Assembly: GCF_041296385.1 (NCBI RefSeq)
Contig: NW_027184085.1
Coordinates: forward strand, 12,395,301 to 12,459,300
Source: Aphelocoma coerulescens
Taxonomy: Eukaryota; Chordata; Aves; Passeriformes; Corvidae
Direction: 5' to 3'
Length of the DNA: 64,000 nucleotides
Part shown: positions 24,973 to 34,800 of the stretch, piece by piece
Position numbering within the stretch: position 1 is the first letter of the stretch
How the letters are laid out: each line of letters starts with the position of its first letter
Program-made: the position numbers and the translations under genes
The notes under the pieces: model-generated
What the model saw: the letters and a program-made list of their open reading frames with translations, nothing else
Told to the model about the DNA's origin: nothing
Database searches by the model: none

Positions 24973-25071
24973 CTAGCCCTGGTTATCATTCTTTCCCTGG
25001 GCATACATACTAGAGGTACCTTCGAGGGGATCTGACATATCATCCTCCTGTCTGTAATACCTGGCAGCTCA
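24973..25071 (-). other. Gag-pol junction with two in-frame stop codons
   Basis: Gag ends with TGA (25069-25071). The same frame then runs for 31 sense codons, meets TAG (24973-24975, followed by AGG GGC), and continues directly into pol. Gag and pol are thus in one frame, as in retroviruses that use stop-codon readthrough, but two stops would have to be passed. The 31-codon interval contains two ATGs. The +1 frame is open across both stops (from about 25079 to 24840), so frameshifting into it and back is another formal route. No slippery heptamer for -1 shifting was seen. Confidence 0.85.
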
Positions 25072-26976
25072 GTCACGGGAGGCTGAGGCTACTTTCACTT
25101 TAGCGGAACCCCCTCGGTTAGTGCCTCCCTCCTTGAGTTCACGCACCCGCGCTGCCAGGACAGAGGTAGGTTTCCCATCCCACCTTCTCATGTCTTCCCC
25201 ATGCTCACACAGGAAAAACCAGAGCTCAGCTCGTGGGGTGTACCCTCTCTCTCTAGCAGGGGGACGACGGGCTCTGACCTGGGGGCCTGTGACTCGCACT
25301 GGTGCCACACTGACCTTTCTCATCTCCTCCCTTATCTCCTTTATCTCCTCTTTGAGGTCCTGGACCACAGCAGAGACATGAGTTTTCAGCGGGCCATTGA
25401 CCATACTGTCATAATTCCTGAGCTTGTTGGCAACAGAGCCCACTGTTTCTCGGTTATTGTCAGCATCAATGGTTGCAATGAAGGTGGTGTATTGCGATGG
25501 CCCTAGCCTTGCCAGGTTCCACATCATCTGTCCTGTGCACCTGACCTTATCGGGGTCATTACCGTGCTGTCCATCCCTCCCAAAGAGTACCTCTAATACT
25601 GCCACTTCTCTTAGCTGTTGGATCCCTTCCTCAAGTGTCTTCCACTGCATTCTATGATGGTACTCCTGCATTCTCTCTTTGTGAATGAACCTTTCTCTCA
25701 CACTCATTAAGAGCCGGTCCCAGAGAGAAAGGGGTCCTGGCTCCCTCACAAATATCTGGTTCACACCTGGGTCCTGGGTCAACGATCCCAGATACCTTGC
25801 CTCACCACTATCCAGTTGCACACTTGTGCCCATGAGGTCCCAAACCCGAAGCAGCCAGGTGGTATAAGGCTCACGCCCCCTTCGCACAATGTCGTCTCGC
25901 ATACCACGGAGACTGTCGTACGACAGGGACTCAATGATGATTTCTGGCTCTGGCTCCCCTGCTGGTTGTGAGGGCCCTGGTTCCCCATCATCATTAACTG
26001 GTCGTACTGATTTGGTCTTACACTTCCTCCTTTGCACAGGGGCGACTGCTGCTGGCTGTACTTGTCCTTGGGGTTCAGCTGAAACCTGGGCGGTTGTAAC
26101 ATCCGTGGGTTCCACTGCTGCACCGTCGGACTCACCCTCTTTGGGGCAGGGAGAGGTTTTTTCACTAGCTGAGGAGGTGTATTCCCTTAGCAATTGGCAT
26201 ATCTCCTGGCGCACCTGGCCCATCTCCTGGCACATCTCCTTGCGCACCTGGCCCATCTCCTGGCACATCTCCTGCATCCCTTTCGCCAGTACCCCCACCC
26301 ATTTCGGGTAGTCCATTTCTGAGGTGGGCTGTTGGGCGGTATCAGGTTGTGGGGCAGGGTCTCTAGTGTCTGGGGCTGTGTCAGGCTCTGGGGCTGAATC
26401 AGGCTCTGGGGTAGGATCTCTAGTGTCTGGGGCCGTGTCAGGTTCCGGGGCAGGATCAGGCTCTGGGGTAGGAACTCTACTCTCTGGGGCCATGTCAGGT
26501 TCTGGGGCAGGGTCAGGCTCTGGGGCAGGATCTCTAGTCTCTGGGGCTGGTGTCTGGGTAGTTATCCAAGCCAATCTCAACTTATCCTTGAATGCTAAAT
26601 AGAGTAGGCCTACCAGCAGCAGGTGGTTAGTATTCAGAAGGAATCTAAACCCTTCAAAAATTGATGGGGTGGGTCCAAATAACTGGTTGAGGGGTTGGGG
26701 GAAAACTTCCCCTGGTGTCATTTCCTCACAGAAGGTACCATTGTTAACATAACCCCAAAAACATGCGCTCAGTGTGTGATAGCCATTTATCCACGTGCCC
26801 ACATTCCGGAGGAAGTTAAAAACCCATGAATTCCTCACCTTCTCGACCCATAGCACAAGCTGGATAACAGCAATGGTAGCCTTAGTGAGAGGACCCATAT
26901 TCAAGTAGGGAGCTGCAAAGGGGAAGAATATAGCCACGGCCACATGCCACCCGAACCAGGGCAAAGTAGACCACAT
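25069..26976 (-). CDS. gag: Gag-like structural polyprotein with membrane-spanning N-terminus
   Basis: Structural protein that would assemble the intracellular particle. The frame is open from a stop at 27016-27018, but its first codon that reads as a start upstream is GTG; the first ATG is at 26976, with A at -3, giving 635 aa. Numbered from that ATG: hydrophobic, probably membrane-spanning segments at about 9-26, 32-44 and 111-129, with a further aromatic stretch between; four 19-residue Pro/Glu/Asp repeats at 144-219; a coiled coil with 11-residue repeats at about 236-266; a capsid-like alpha-helical part at about 350-470; a charged helix at 530-557; and a conserved-looking C-terminal block (about 585-610) with LW at its start and DGKPT near its end. 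No CCHC zinc knuckle is present. The leader from LTR to ATG is only 119 bases. It ends with TGA at 25069-25071, in the same frame as pol. Identification as Gag rests on position and layout more than on sequence recognition. Confidence 0.85.
   Translation of the reverse strand: MWSTLPWFGWHVAVAIFFPFAAPYLNMGPLTKATIAVIQLVLWVEKVRNSWVFNFLRNVGTWINGYHTLSACFWGYVNNGTFCEEMTPGEVFPQPLNQLFGPTPSIFEGFRFLLNTNHLLLVGLLYLAFKDKLRLAWITTQTPAPETRDPAPEPDPAPEPDMAPESRVPTPEPDPAPEPDTAPDTRDPTPEPDSAPEPDTAPDTRDPAPQPDTAQQPTSEMDYPKWVGVLAKGMQEMCQEMGQVRKEMCQEMGQVRQEICQLLREYTSSASEKTSPCPKEGESDGAAVEPTDVTTAQVSAEPQGQVQPAAVAPVQRRKCKTKSVRPVNDDGEPGPSQPAGEPEPEIIIESLSYDSLRGMRDDIVRRGREPYTTWLLRVWDLMGTSVQLDSGEARYLGSLTQDPGVNQIFVREPGPLSLWDRLLMSVRERFIHKERMQEYHHRMQWKTLEEGIQQLREVAVLEVLFGRDGQHGNDPDKVRCTGQMMWNLARLGPSQYTTFIATIDADNNRETVGSVANKLRNYDSMVNGPLKTHVSAVVQDLKEEIKEIREEMRKVSVAPVRVTGPQVRARRPPARERGYTPRAELWFFLCEHGEDMRRWDGKPTSVLAARVRELKEGGTNRGGSAKVKVASASRD
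26206..26271 (-). repeat. Two 33-bp tandem repeats in gag (11-residue coiled-coil units)
   Basis: Two nearly identical units encode EMCQEMGQVRK and EMCQEMGQVRQ, followed by a third diverged unit starting EICQLL. The 11-residue spacing of hydrophobic residues suits a right-handed or mixed coiled coil that would mediate Gag oligomerisation. The regularly spaced cysteines are unusual for a cytosolic coiled coil and could form disulfides if the domain lies in an oxidising compartment; that is inference. Confidence 0.85.
26320..26547 (-). repeat. Four 57-bp tandem repeats in gag (19-residue acidic proline units)
   Basis: Four consecutive 19-codon units encode residues of the type AP(E/D)(T/S)R(D/V)P(A/T)PEPD followed by (P/S)APEPD(T/M); the fourth is degenerate towards its end. 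The segment forms an acidic, probably unstructured linker between the hydrophobic head and the coiled coil. Such tandem arrays readily change in copy number between insertions. Confidence 0.9.
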
Positions 26977-27071
26977 AGTGCTGCCTACCAAGGTTCCTAT
27001 ATCCAACACACCGAATTAAGTTATCCAGGAACTGTTATTCCTTTTTCACCTCTCTCTCTTAATGCCCTCAG

Positions 27072-27090
27072 GCCCCACGGTTGGGCGCCA
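27072..27090 (-). other. Primer binding site, tRNA-Lys-like with one extra base
   Basis: Read on the minus strand the sequence is TGGCGCCCAACCGTGGGGC. It matches the 18-base complement of the 3' end of the tRNA-Lys that primes several retroviruses, except for one extra C after CCCAAC. Five bases (GATCT) separate it from the LTR edge, where two or three are more usual. It would prime minus-strand DNA synthesis. The first 11 bases pair perfectly with the tRNA end, so priming may still work despite the bulge. Confidence 0.8.
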
Positions 27091-27095
27091 AGATC

Positions 27096-28027
27096 TGTCT
27101 CGGTTTGAAAGACAGGTGTCTGCTAAGGAAGGCAGAAGCCTCCCTTGGAGTGGCAGATGTAACCCCTTTCCCTCTGAGTTATTATAATTTTGAAATCAAG
27201 GGTCTTTAGGCAAAGATGTGGGAAAATAGGAATAACAGTTCTTTACTATATATATATATATATATATATATAACTAGTCAAACAAAACAACAACAACTAT
27301 GGCAGTAACAGCAAACACAAACCCAGTCCCAGCCTTCTCGGCTGTCAGGCTATTTCCCCTCGGGTGCAGTTCCGCTTGCAGCCGACAGGGATCGCTGGCG
27401 GCTCCCGGGGAGCAGGGCAGGTGCGATGGTTCCCCCGCGGCTGCAGGGGGCGCTCCGGAGCGAGCTCGGGGAGCACGCGGCTGCTCTGATGCCCTGGGAT
27501 CCCGGGGAAGGATGGAACAAAGGAGCTTCACAAACCGGTGGGCAGCTGGTCCCGGAGTCTCGGAAACAGCAGGCTGGACTGGTAGGCTGGAGCGGCAGGC
27601 ACAAACACAAATCCCGGGTGGCAGACGAGATGTATCCAAAAGGGGAACCCCCCGGGGCTCCAGGCAGGCAGGGCAAGCACGGCTACAGCGTAGCGAAGGC
27701 TCGAAGCAGCAGCGGGGCGGGCGGCCACAGCCCCAGCCTCCAGCAGGGCAGGGAAAGCAGCCCTGGGATCCCCGGTGTTGTTCCCAGCAGAAAGGAAAGA
27801 CGCCGAAAACGGGAACCAGCAGCTCCTCTCTCCGCGGCTTCTCTCTCCAGACGCTGAGAGCGAACTGAACTGCCCGCCAGGTGAGAACAAAAGCCTGGCC
27901 GGGCCCTTTTGTCTTTCTTAAGTATGGCTATCTCCTCTCAAGTATGGCCATTTATCTCCTAGCAACATGCTATGGGAAAAAATTCCTTTAACAGAAAAAA
28001 AACTAGGACTAAACTGAAACCCCAACA
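27096..28027 (-). repeat. 5' LTR of the provirus
   Basis: A 932-bp LTR. Read on the minus strand it starts TGTTGGGG and ends CCGAGACA, the usual TG...CA termini. Its first ~150 bases are AT-rich, followed by about 500 bases (27360-27870) rich in G+C and CpG, then a run of alternating TA (27247-27272) and an AT-rich end. The CpG-rich part is the likely promoter region. An AGTAAA sequence on the minus strand near 27242-27247 may serve as a variant polyadenylation signal; this is a guess, and no AATAAA was seen in the downstream third. Open frames of 108-189 codons on both strands are by-products of high GC and are not called as genes. Confidence 0.95.
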
Positions 28028-28032
28028 ATAAT
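28028..28032. repeat. Target site duplication, right copy (ATAAT)
   Basis: Exact match to 20715-20719, directly outside the 5' LTR. A 5-bp duplication fits class III ERVs; class I elements usually make 4 bp and alpha/betaretroviruses 6 bp. Confidence 0.85.
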
Positions 28033-29489
28033 GTAACTAATTGTACATATGTAATGCATCTACAAGGCTTCAAATATATTAACTGCAGGGTCTATAACAG
28101 TTTTGAGAGATTATTTTTATCGCTTTGCTATGTTTCATGCACTTTCTTAGCATCCTGGTTTAGTATTCTTGACTGTTTAAAGTAATATTATGTCTAATTT
28201 TTCAAGGCCTTCAAAAAGTACATGTTATAACACAAAGGAAAACCTATTATCAAAAGTACCTTTGAAGTAACAAGTTTTAGCCCAAATGAAAAAAACTTAA
28301 CTGCTCAGACATTGACTGTTAGTGAATTTTTTACTTTTAAAATAATGATAAGTTTATTATCTTCAACCTTTCAATCTCTAAATAGGTTTCCCCCCTTCCA
28401 ATGCACTGTCAGAACTTTGAACTTCGGCTCTCCCTGGTGCCATAAATACACGCATTTGGTTTTCTTTTTGTATAGTTTGTTCCTTCCCCAAATTTCAAAA
28501 CACACGAATGGCTCCAACAATACTTGTGATGTAATTTTGTCTACACAATTTAAAACAGTTCTCTAGCCAGTTGTTATTGAAGATTTGACTAAAGTTCCCA
28601 CTCTGACCAAAAGAACATTTAATCTGTTTGTTCTCTGCTTAGATTAAAGTGAGCATCTTTTTTCCTAGACCTGTGTGAGAAAACACAACTTAGCTTCTGG
28701 GAGAGATAAAAGCTGTACTTATCTACATACACAAATGAGCAGAAGGTCAGCTTTGAGTCTAAAACCCAGCCTGAATCAGCTGAAGTGGCATGGAAAACAA
28801 ACCATACGCTGACACCAGGAAAAGTGAAGAAAAGGGACTTGAACACTCTAAGATGGGGGGAAGAGTAGTTCCAGTAGACTGAAGTGTGGAAGGGAGAAAA
28901 GAAATGTACAGGAAACCCTCGGTCACTGCAGGCAAGAGAGCTACGATAGGGGCAACAGAAGACTTCAAGATGCAGTTATGGGTTCTAGAACTCCTAAATT
29001 ATGGATGGATGGAGTGAGAGGGTACAACTGAGCACACACCCATGGGGGAATGATAGCAGAAGCAAGGAGAGCCTTAGGAAGAACAGTTGCACAGTTATCT
29101 AGGTGGGAAGGGAGAGCCTTTCCACAGTAATTATGATAAACAGTGAAACCTCAACATAGCTTTGTATAAGAACCAATTCTTTGGTGCCTTTGTCCTTTAA
29201 AGCTCAGAAAAGACAAAAGCAGATAACATGTAGCCAATATTCACAAGGTAATTTTTACCCAAATCTAGTTTTAATGGACATGTTGAAAAGGTGGACCTTT
29301 TAAAATTCCTGTGCAATAATGAAGTTTTACTTTATTGAAAGTCATAATATATATTTATAAATTATACTTACGTTTCCTGCAACTTTTGCAGTTTTTTGTC
29401 TAAGACTTTGAGTCTATCAATATAAACATACCAATATGATGCCATGATTTCTATACAATTTTAATATATCCATTTAAATACAGTGACAT
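28033..29489. other. AT-rich unassigned sequence, right flank of the provirus
   Basis: Continues the pre-insertion sequence from 20714. No gene or repeat is recognised. Confidence 0.45.
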
Positions 29490-29494
29490 CCATC

Positions 29495-30236
29495 TGTGGT
29501 GCCCCACCCTTAAGGGGAAAGGAAGCATCAAAGATTCATAGATGCTGGTGGTAGAAAGGAAAAGAATTCAGAGGATCCACGGAAACCTTATTAAGAAGTT
29601 TTATTAGTAGATTACACACTGGGCATGGGCATTGCTAGAAATCAGTCCCTGATCTCCTTGTCTAAGCACACAGAAGTGGGTTTTGAACAAAAGGGTGGGG
29701 TGAAAGGGAAGAGAGACAGATGGATTGAAGAGTTGGAGAGAGAAGAAAAGGAAGAATGCAAGAGAGAGATCACCAATCCCATCTCCAGAGCTGACCCAGC
29801 TGGGTGCTCCAGTGTCCTGGAGCCCATGTACACCCAGATTGGTGGTGGTGCCTTTTTACAGATAAGTTTTGCCCACCCTGGAGATAAATTTCTCTCTTTC
29901 TATGCAAATCAGTTCTCATGAGCAGTTCACTCTTTCAGACCTTTCTGGAAATGGGTCAGGGGCTTTGGGGGTCTTGGGTGGTCCTGATCCCCCCTACAGT
30001 CCATGGCCACATCTTGGCCTCATTCCTGCTGTGCTGTGCTGTGTTGTGCTTATCTCCAGGAGCCAGAACATTACATTTGTTGCGGAAGTGCTGCCCTTGC
30101 CGTGTATGTCACCTTCTGCAGCCACATCCTGTTCTTTCTCACAGCATGTTCTTGCCAACAATCCTTGGTTGGCCCCACAACTATCCAGTTAACCATGTTT
30201 GAGATATATCCCCTTATCTTCCAGGCTTCTGCAACA
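29495..30236 (-). mobile_element. Solo LTR, 742 bp, minus orientation
   Basis: On the minus strand it starts TGTTGCAGAAGCC and ends GGGGCACCACA. Flanks are CCATC (29490-29494) and CCATT (30237-30241), a 5-bp target duplication with one change. Internally it has a CT-rich tract and, further downstream, CTACTAATAAAACTTC, a good polyadenylation signal (near plus 29600-29615). No gag or pol adjoins, so it is a solo LTR. Diverged relatives lie at 56930-57556 (same orientation) and 13520-13925 (opposite). Open frames of 91-107 codons shared with the 57-kb copy on the plus strand are antisense chance frames. Confidence 0.8.
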
Positions 30237-30241
30237 CCATT

Positions 30242-31289
30242 AGTTACAATTAAAAAAAAAACAACCAAACAAACTTAAAAATGATAAAATTTGAAAATAT
30301 ATAATAAGTACTTCCTTTATACCCTATTTCAAACCTTACAAAAATTTGACTCTTTGGCAATTATTACAAGATTCTTAAGAGCCTTTCTAATTGTAATACT
30401 TTAATCCATCTGGGTCCCTTGTTCACCTGACAATAATCTTGTCCCTTAGAATCTTAAAATGCTCTAAGAACAGCCTATGAGGTGCTAGAAAACTGTAAAT
30501 GTCTCTCTTTAGACAAAGTTCTTTTTCTTTACAGCATTCTATTAATCAGGTGTTATTTTAATGTCCGCAAATATCTTTTAAAATTTATAGACAAAGTCCA
30601 GATTAGTTAGAGAATGTAAACTGGGTAGGAAAACCATGAGTGAAGTGAGGAACTGACTGAATTTTTAAGTGTTTAATGACAGAAGCTGGTTTGTTATAAT
30701 ATTAATAGTTTCAAGAAGGGACAAACACAATGTCAAGTGTCTCTTTCTTAACATTAAGAAGTATTACAATCTTGTATGAAAAACATCCTGGATTTCCCAT
30801 TCAGTTTTCCTTCAGGAAACTGAGGGTGGAGTGGTTTATAAATGGAACTGTGTTTTAATATCTAAGTTACGGCCATTTTCCTAATTTATGTGAAAATTTT
30901 TCAACAATGGAGAATTTATCTGCTATACAAAAAGAGACATTTTGCCATGATATTGCCATGTTGGAGCTTTTCTAGTCAGCCTCAGCAATAATTTATTTGC
31001 AAAACCCAAAGGAGATTGTTATCTATCCCCCAAGGATCCAGAGACCTTCAACCAGAAAGAAAAGACACCACAACCACTCCATAACTGCTGCTGAGATTCC
31101 TTGAAAATTTGTCTTCTACTGGTGTACAGGAAAAAAGATAATATTCAGACATGCAGGCAGTAGATTTTGTATCTCGTGATTAACTGTTCCAACTGCACAA
31201 AGAGGAACATCTAATAAAATATCTGAGCATTGGAAAGTCGTTCTGAAAGATGCCACCATTTATTTTTTAGTTTCAAGATACATATTATC
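30242..31289. other. AT-rich unassigned sequence
   Basis: No gene or repeat recognised apart from a short A-rich stretch at 30250-30260. Confidence 0.4.
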
Positions 31290-31823
31290 CTCCACTCCTC
31301 TGCTCTAGTAGGACCCCACCTGCAGTACTGTGTCCAGATCTCAGACCTCCAACATATGGAGGACATGGACCTCTTGGAGCAAGTCCAGAGGAGGCCACGA
31401 AGATGTTCAGGGGGCTGGAGCACCTCTTCTACAAGGACAGGCTGGGAGAGTTGGTGCTTCAGCTGGAGAAGAGAAGGCTCTGAGGAGACCTTAGAGCTGA
31501 TTTCAGTACTCAGAGGGGGCCCATAGGAATGCTGGAGAGGGACTTTTTACAGGGACAGGTAGTGATAGGACAAGGGGGAGTGGCCTTAAACTGAAATAGG
31601 ACAAGTTTAGCTTAGATACTAGAAAGAAGTTCTTTACTGTGAGGGTGGTAAGGAACTGGGACAGGTGGCCCAGAGAAGATGAGGGTGCCCTATCCCTGTG
31701 AGTGTTCAAGGCCATGTTGGATGGAGCTCTGAGCAAGCTGGTGTCCTTGCCCATGGCAGGGGATTGGAACAAGATAGTCTTTAAGGTACCTTCCAACCCA
31801 GGTCATTCAATGATTCTATGACT
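31290..31823 (+). mobile_element. CR1 LINE 3' end
   Basis: Begins at the CR1 region encoding GPHLQYCVQ, continues through LLEQVQRRP and the AKE-like 3' coding end, then the 3' UTR, and stops at the CR1 terminal TTCAATGATTCTATGAC. It is 5'-truncated, as is usual for CR1, and carries frameshifts. Confidence 0.9.
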
Positions 31824-34800
31824 ATGGTCTCACTGAAATAAATTTTATCTGTGACACCAGCTGGAGCAGGCAGGGTAGGTATTCTATATTGGTTCTACAC
31901 CTGTTATTATGAAGGTGATAATGATTGTATTCTAACATTCTGAACCACGCAGCTCTTTTAAGGCTGAACCCAAAACAGCCTGGCTCTATAAAATATGTTT
32001 TAATATGTGTTGAAAGAAGCCGTATACAGTATGTGTCTCCACATTCCCACTTTGTTTCATTTCTGTCAAATGTAAATTTGTGTTTGAGAATGCAAGAAAG
32101 CACATGACAACAAGCCCTACACTGCTCTAAGAACTGACAAAAAGTTTAAATTGATTTTGTTTCCAATATTGCTGAATTTAGTGATCTTATATGCTCCACA
32201 CTCACTGCAATAAATGAAACTCTCTGGTCTGAAATCAGAAGACATAGTTCAATTTTACCTTTCCACCAGTTTAAAACTGTTGTACTGAGTTAGAGGAAGC
32301 TGATATTCCTTTCTCTATCCTTTTGCAAAGTCAGATGAATGCACTTCTAGAAAAATTTAATGCTATGATTTTGTTTCCTACAGATCAAACTAAGAGCTGA
32401 TATGAGACGGAAGAATCTCCACAATGGTACTATGAGGGTTATCAGGGAACCCACATTTCCAGAGGAAATAACAACAATATTTTGAGAGCTGGGAATTTTT
32501 CTATAATTATACAATTCAATAGGATTCATCTGTTTTCCATACAACTTGAATTTTGGCCTTACAACAGGGACAGGGAAAATGCAGCTCTTAGCTTTTGGAT
32601 AAACCTAGACCCAAGGTATGAAAAGTTTTTATACCATGATTGAATTTTTAGTGAAAGTCATCCGGATTATTTGCTTTGAGGTTTTTATCAAAACCGTGAT
32701 ACTTTTAAGTGAGTTTCCTCTTGCATTTTTGTTTGAATTCTCAGTGTATGCAAACCTTATGCAAACTGCAGCCAGACCAAAGTCAGAACCCTTGCTAGCA
32801 AAAACTGCTGAGTTTCACACAGCTTTAAATATTTTACAAGGTCTGAAGCTTTGTTTGCTCTCATTTGAAAGAACTGTTAGGATACTGCTCACAGTTTGCC
32901 TGACCTCAGCCAGTAATTTGGAAGGTTTACTCTCAGGCATACCTGTAACTTTCCACTTCACACTCAGTCTCAACTACTTGGGAAGAGCTGAGGGGGCAAT
33001 ATGTGAAAGGAGAGTCTCAGCCTACATGAAAAAGGGCATTGCTTCTTCACAAGTCACTGGGAGGTTAGAAATAGAGCTCTTGAGTGCTCACAAATCAATG
33101 TCCAGAAGGAAAAACAAAGCAACATACTGTGTGGGGCTGGGTAACTATCACACTAGAGAGCATGAGATAACACTGTAAGAATCAGGCCATCATGTGTAGA
33201 CTAGAAAGCTGTATTATCAAAAGTCACTTAGTCTGAGAAGCAAATAAATAATGGCACAAAACCTAAATGCAGGTGATGGACTATACCCACTCGTCGTGTG
33301 AGCAGAAGGTATCTATGCTTATTCTTCCAACTTTATAATTCCTAGGTATCACTAATGAAATAGCAATAACAGTAATTATCAATTAAAAATTTGTAACTTC
33401 AAAGACAACTGTGCCAGTTGAGTGGCAAGGAACTCTAATTTGAGCAGATTACACAGTCAAACAGAAGAAAACTGAAGTTACAAATGTGCATACCTATTGG
33501 CGTTTTAAAAGGCTAATTTTATATTGCCAAAAGAAATCAGTGAATCAGCTGCCTGGGAGAAAAGCGTGAATGGTAGTAGGAAGCATTTTAAGGATAGCAT
33601 GAAAAATTTGGAAAAAAACCCCCAATTTTCTGATAAATGTGGCAGCAGCAATGATCTGTATGTACATCTGTATCTATATACAAAAATATATACTCTAATG
33701 AAAGGAGCAGGAAACTGTCAGCAAGAAAAATAAACTAAAATCTGGAGACTAGGGAGATAATTATACAATTTTCATGCAAAACCTAGGAAAGGATATCATA
33801 CTAATGAAGCAGGGGAGAAGTCAGAAGATCAGTGTAATTTGCACTTAAAGTTTTAACAAGCTAGAGAGTTCAGAGTTATCTGAACCATAACTGTTGATTT
33901 TCAGTAACTGTTGGAACACTGGAAAAGTTCCAGAAATCAGGAAAGAAAACTAATGCTTCACATGCATTTAAAAGGTTGGCAGTCCAGATAATTGCATATT
34001 TATCCACTTGAAACTGATTCTTACAAAATCAATCACAATGCAAATTAATTAATAGAGAATTTTCAGATGGTACTAAAAATGTCTGTCAATATAACCATAA
34101 GGAAAATAAAGCCTGACTACACAAGTGACTTTTTTGACTAAGATGCCAAGATTGGAGTTCCTTTCTCACCCTTGTGTATGACAACTGACTCTGTACTCAG
34201 AGTTATCTCAGCCAGTTACCTGGAAGAAAGGTAAAATTATCATTGTTAAAACCTGCAGATGACACAGTTTGGAGGACCGGTAAGCAACAGTCCAGATGGG
34301 TCACTAGGACAGAATGGGAGCAAGAGTTGAGATTTTAATACAAGAGTCAGTCAATTCCTTGTGCCTGAAGGTTATTCCTGACATGGGAAAATAGGAAAAT
34401 CCCTTTATTCTAGGAAAAAAAAAAAAAAAAGAAAGAAGAATTATAAGAAATTGAACAAATTGTGGACAAGAAACTTTAATCTGATGAGATGGCAGGTGGA
34501 AAGTTTGCCAATATGGGAAGACCATGGTCAAATAGAGGGACGGAAACGTGGCTTTCAGTGTCAGCATCTTTAAGGGATTTGCTCAAGCAAATGATGTTGC
34601 AGAGGTAATGAGGCTTGATATCAAGACATACAACTGTGAATGTTAACAAAAAGGGGTGTCAAACAAGTAGAAGTAACAACACTAAAAGTAGCTTAAATAC
34701 ATGAGACAAGGAAGGAGAAATATAAATCTCCCAGTTTGCACTAAAATGGAGAAGTTGAGGTGTGGAAGGCTTAAAGGTCAACCAATACTGAGATCTTTCT

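Larger units (their letters stand above)
20715..28032 (-). mobile_element. Full-length young endogenous retrovirus, class III (ERVL-like), env-less
   Basis: A complete provirus in minus orientation: 5' LTR, primer binding site, gag, gag-pol junction, pol and 3' LTR, bounded by 5-bp target duplications. The two 932-bp LTRs were compared base by base and differ only at 21460/27836 (A versus G). The 26-bp TA run is also the same length in both. The internal part is about 5.4 kb. Pol is one uninterrupted frame with all catalytic residues and gag is open, so little decay has occurred since insertion. Class III assignment rests on the pol domain order and style, the 5-bp duplication and the absence of env; it is an inference to be confirmed by phylogeny. 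With no envelope gene the element would spread only within the germ line by intracellular retrotransposition. It does not interrupt any visible gene. Confidence 0.95.

Noticed and set aside
22066..24976. Many plus-strand frames (up to 183 codons) opposite pol
   Set aside because: Antisense shadows of the pol frame; none has its own domain.
24840..25076. 78-codon minus frame bridging gag and pol in the +1 frame
   Set aside because: It starts with GTG and has no recognisable domain (the protease is in the pol frame). Kept only as a formal frameshift route in the junction finding.
26324..26602. Gly/Ser-rich plus-strand frame of 92 codons
   Set aside because: Antisense reading of the gag acidic proline repeats.
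26977..27009. GTG start 11 codons upstream of the gag ATG
   Set aside because: GTG is not a usual start in vertebrates, while the ATG at 26976 has A at -3; the ATG was chosen.
29869..30278. Plus-strand frames of 91-107 codons, shared with 57186-57547
   Set aside because: Sharing is explained by both being antisense to copies of one LTR family; there is no sign of coding selection.
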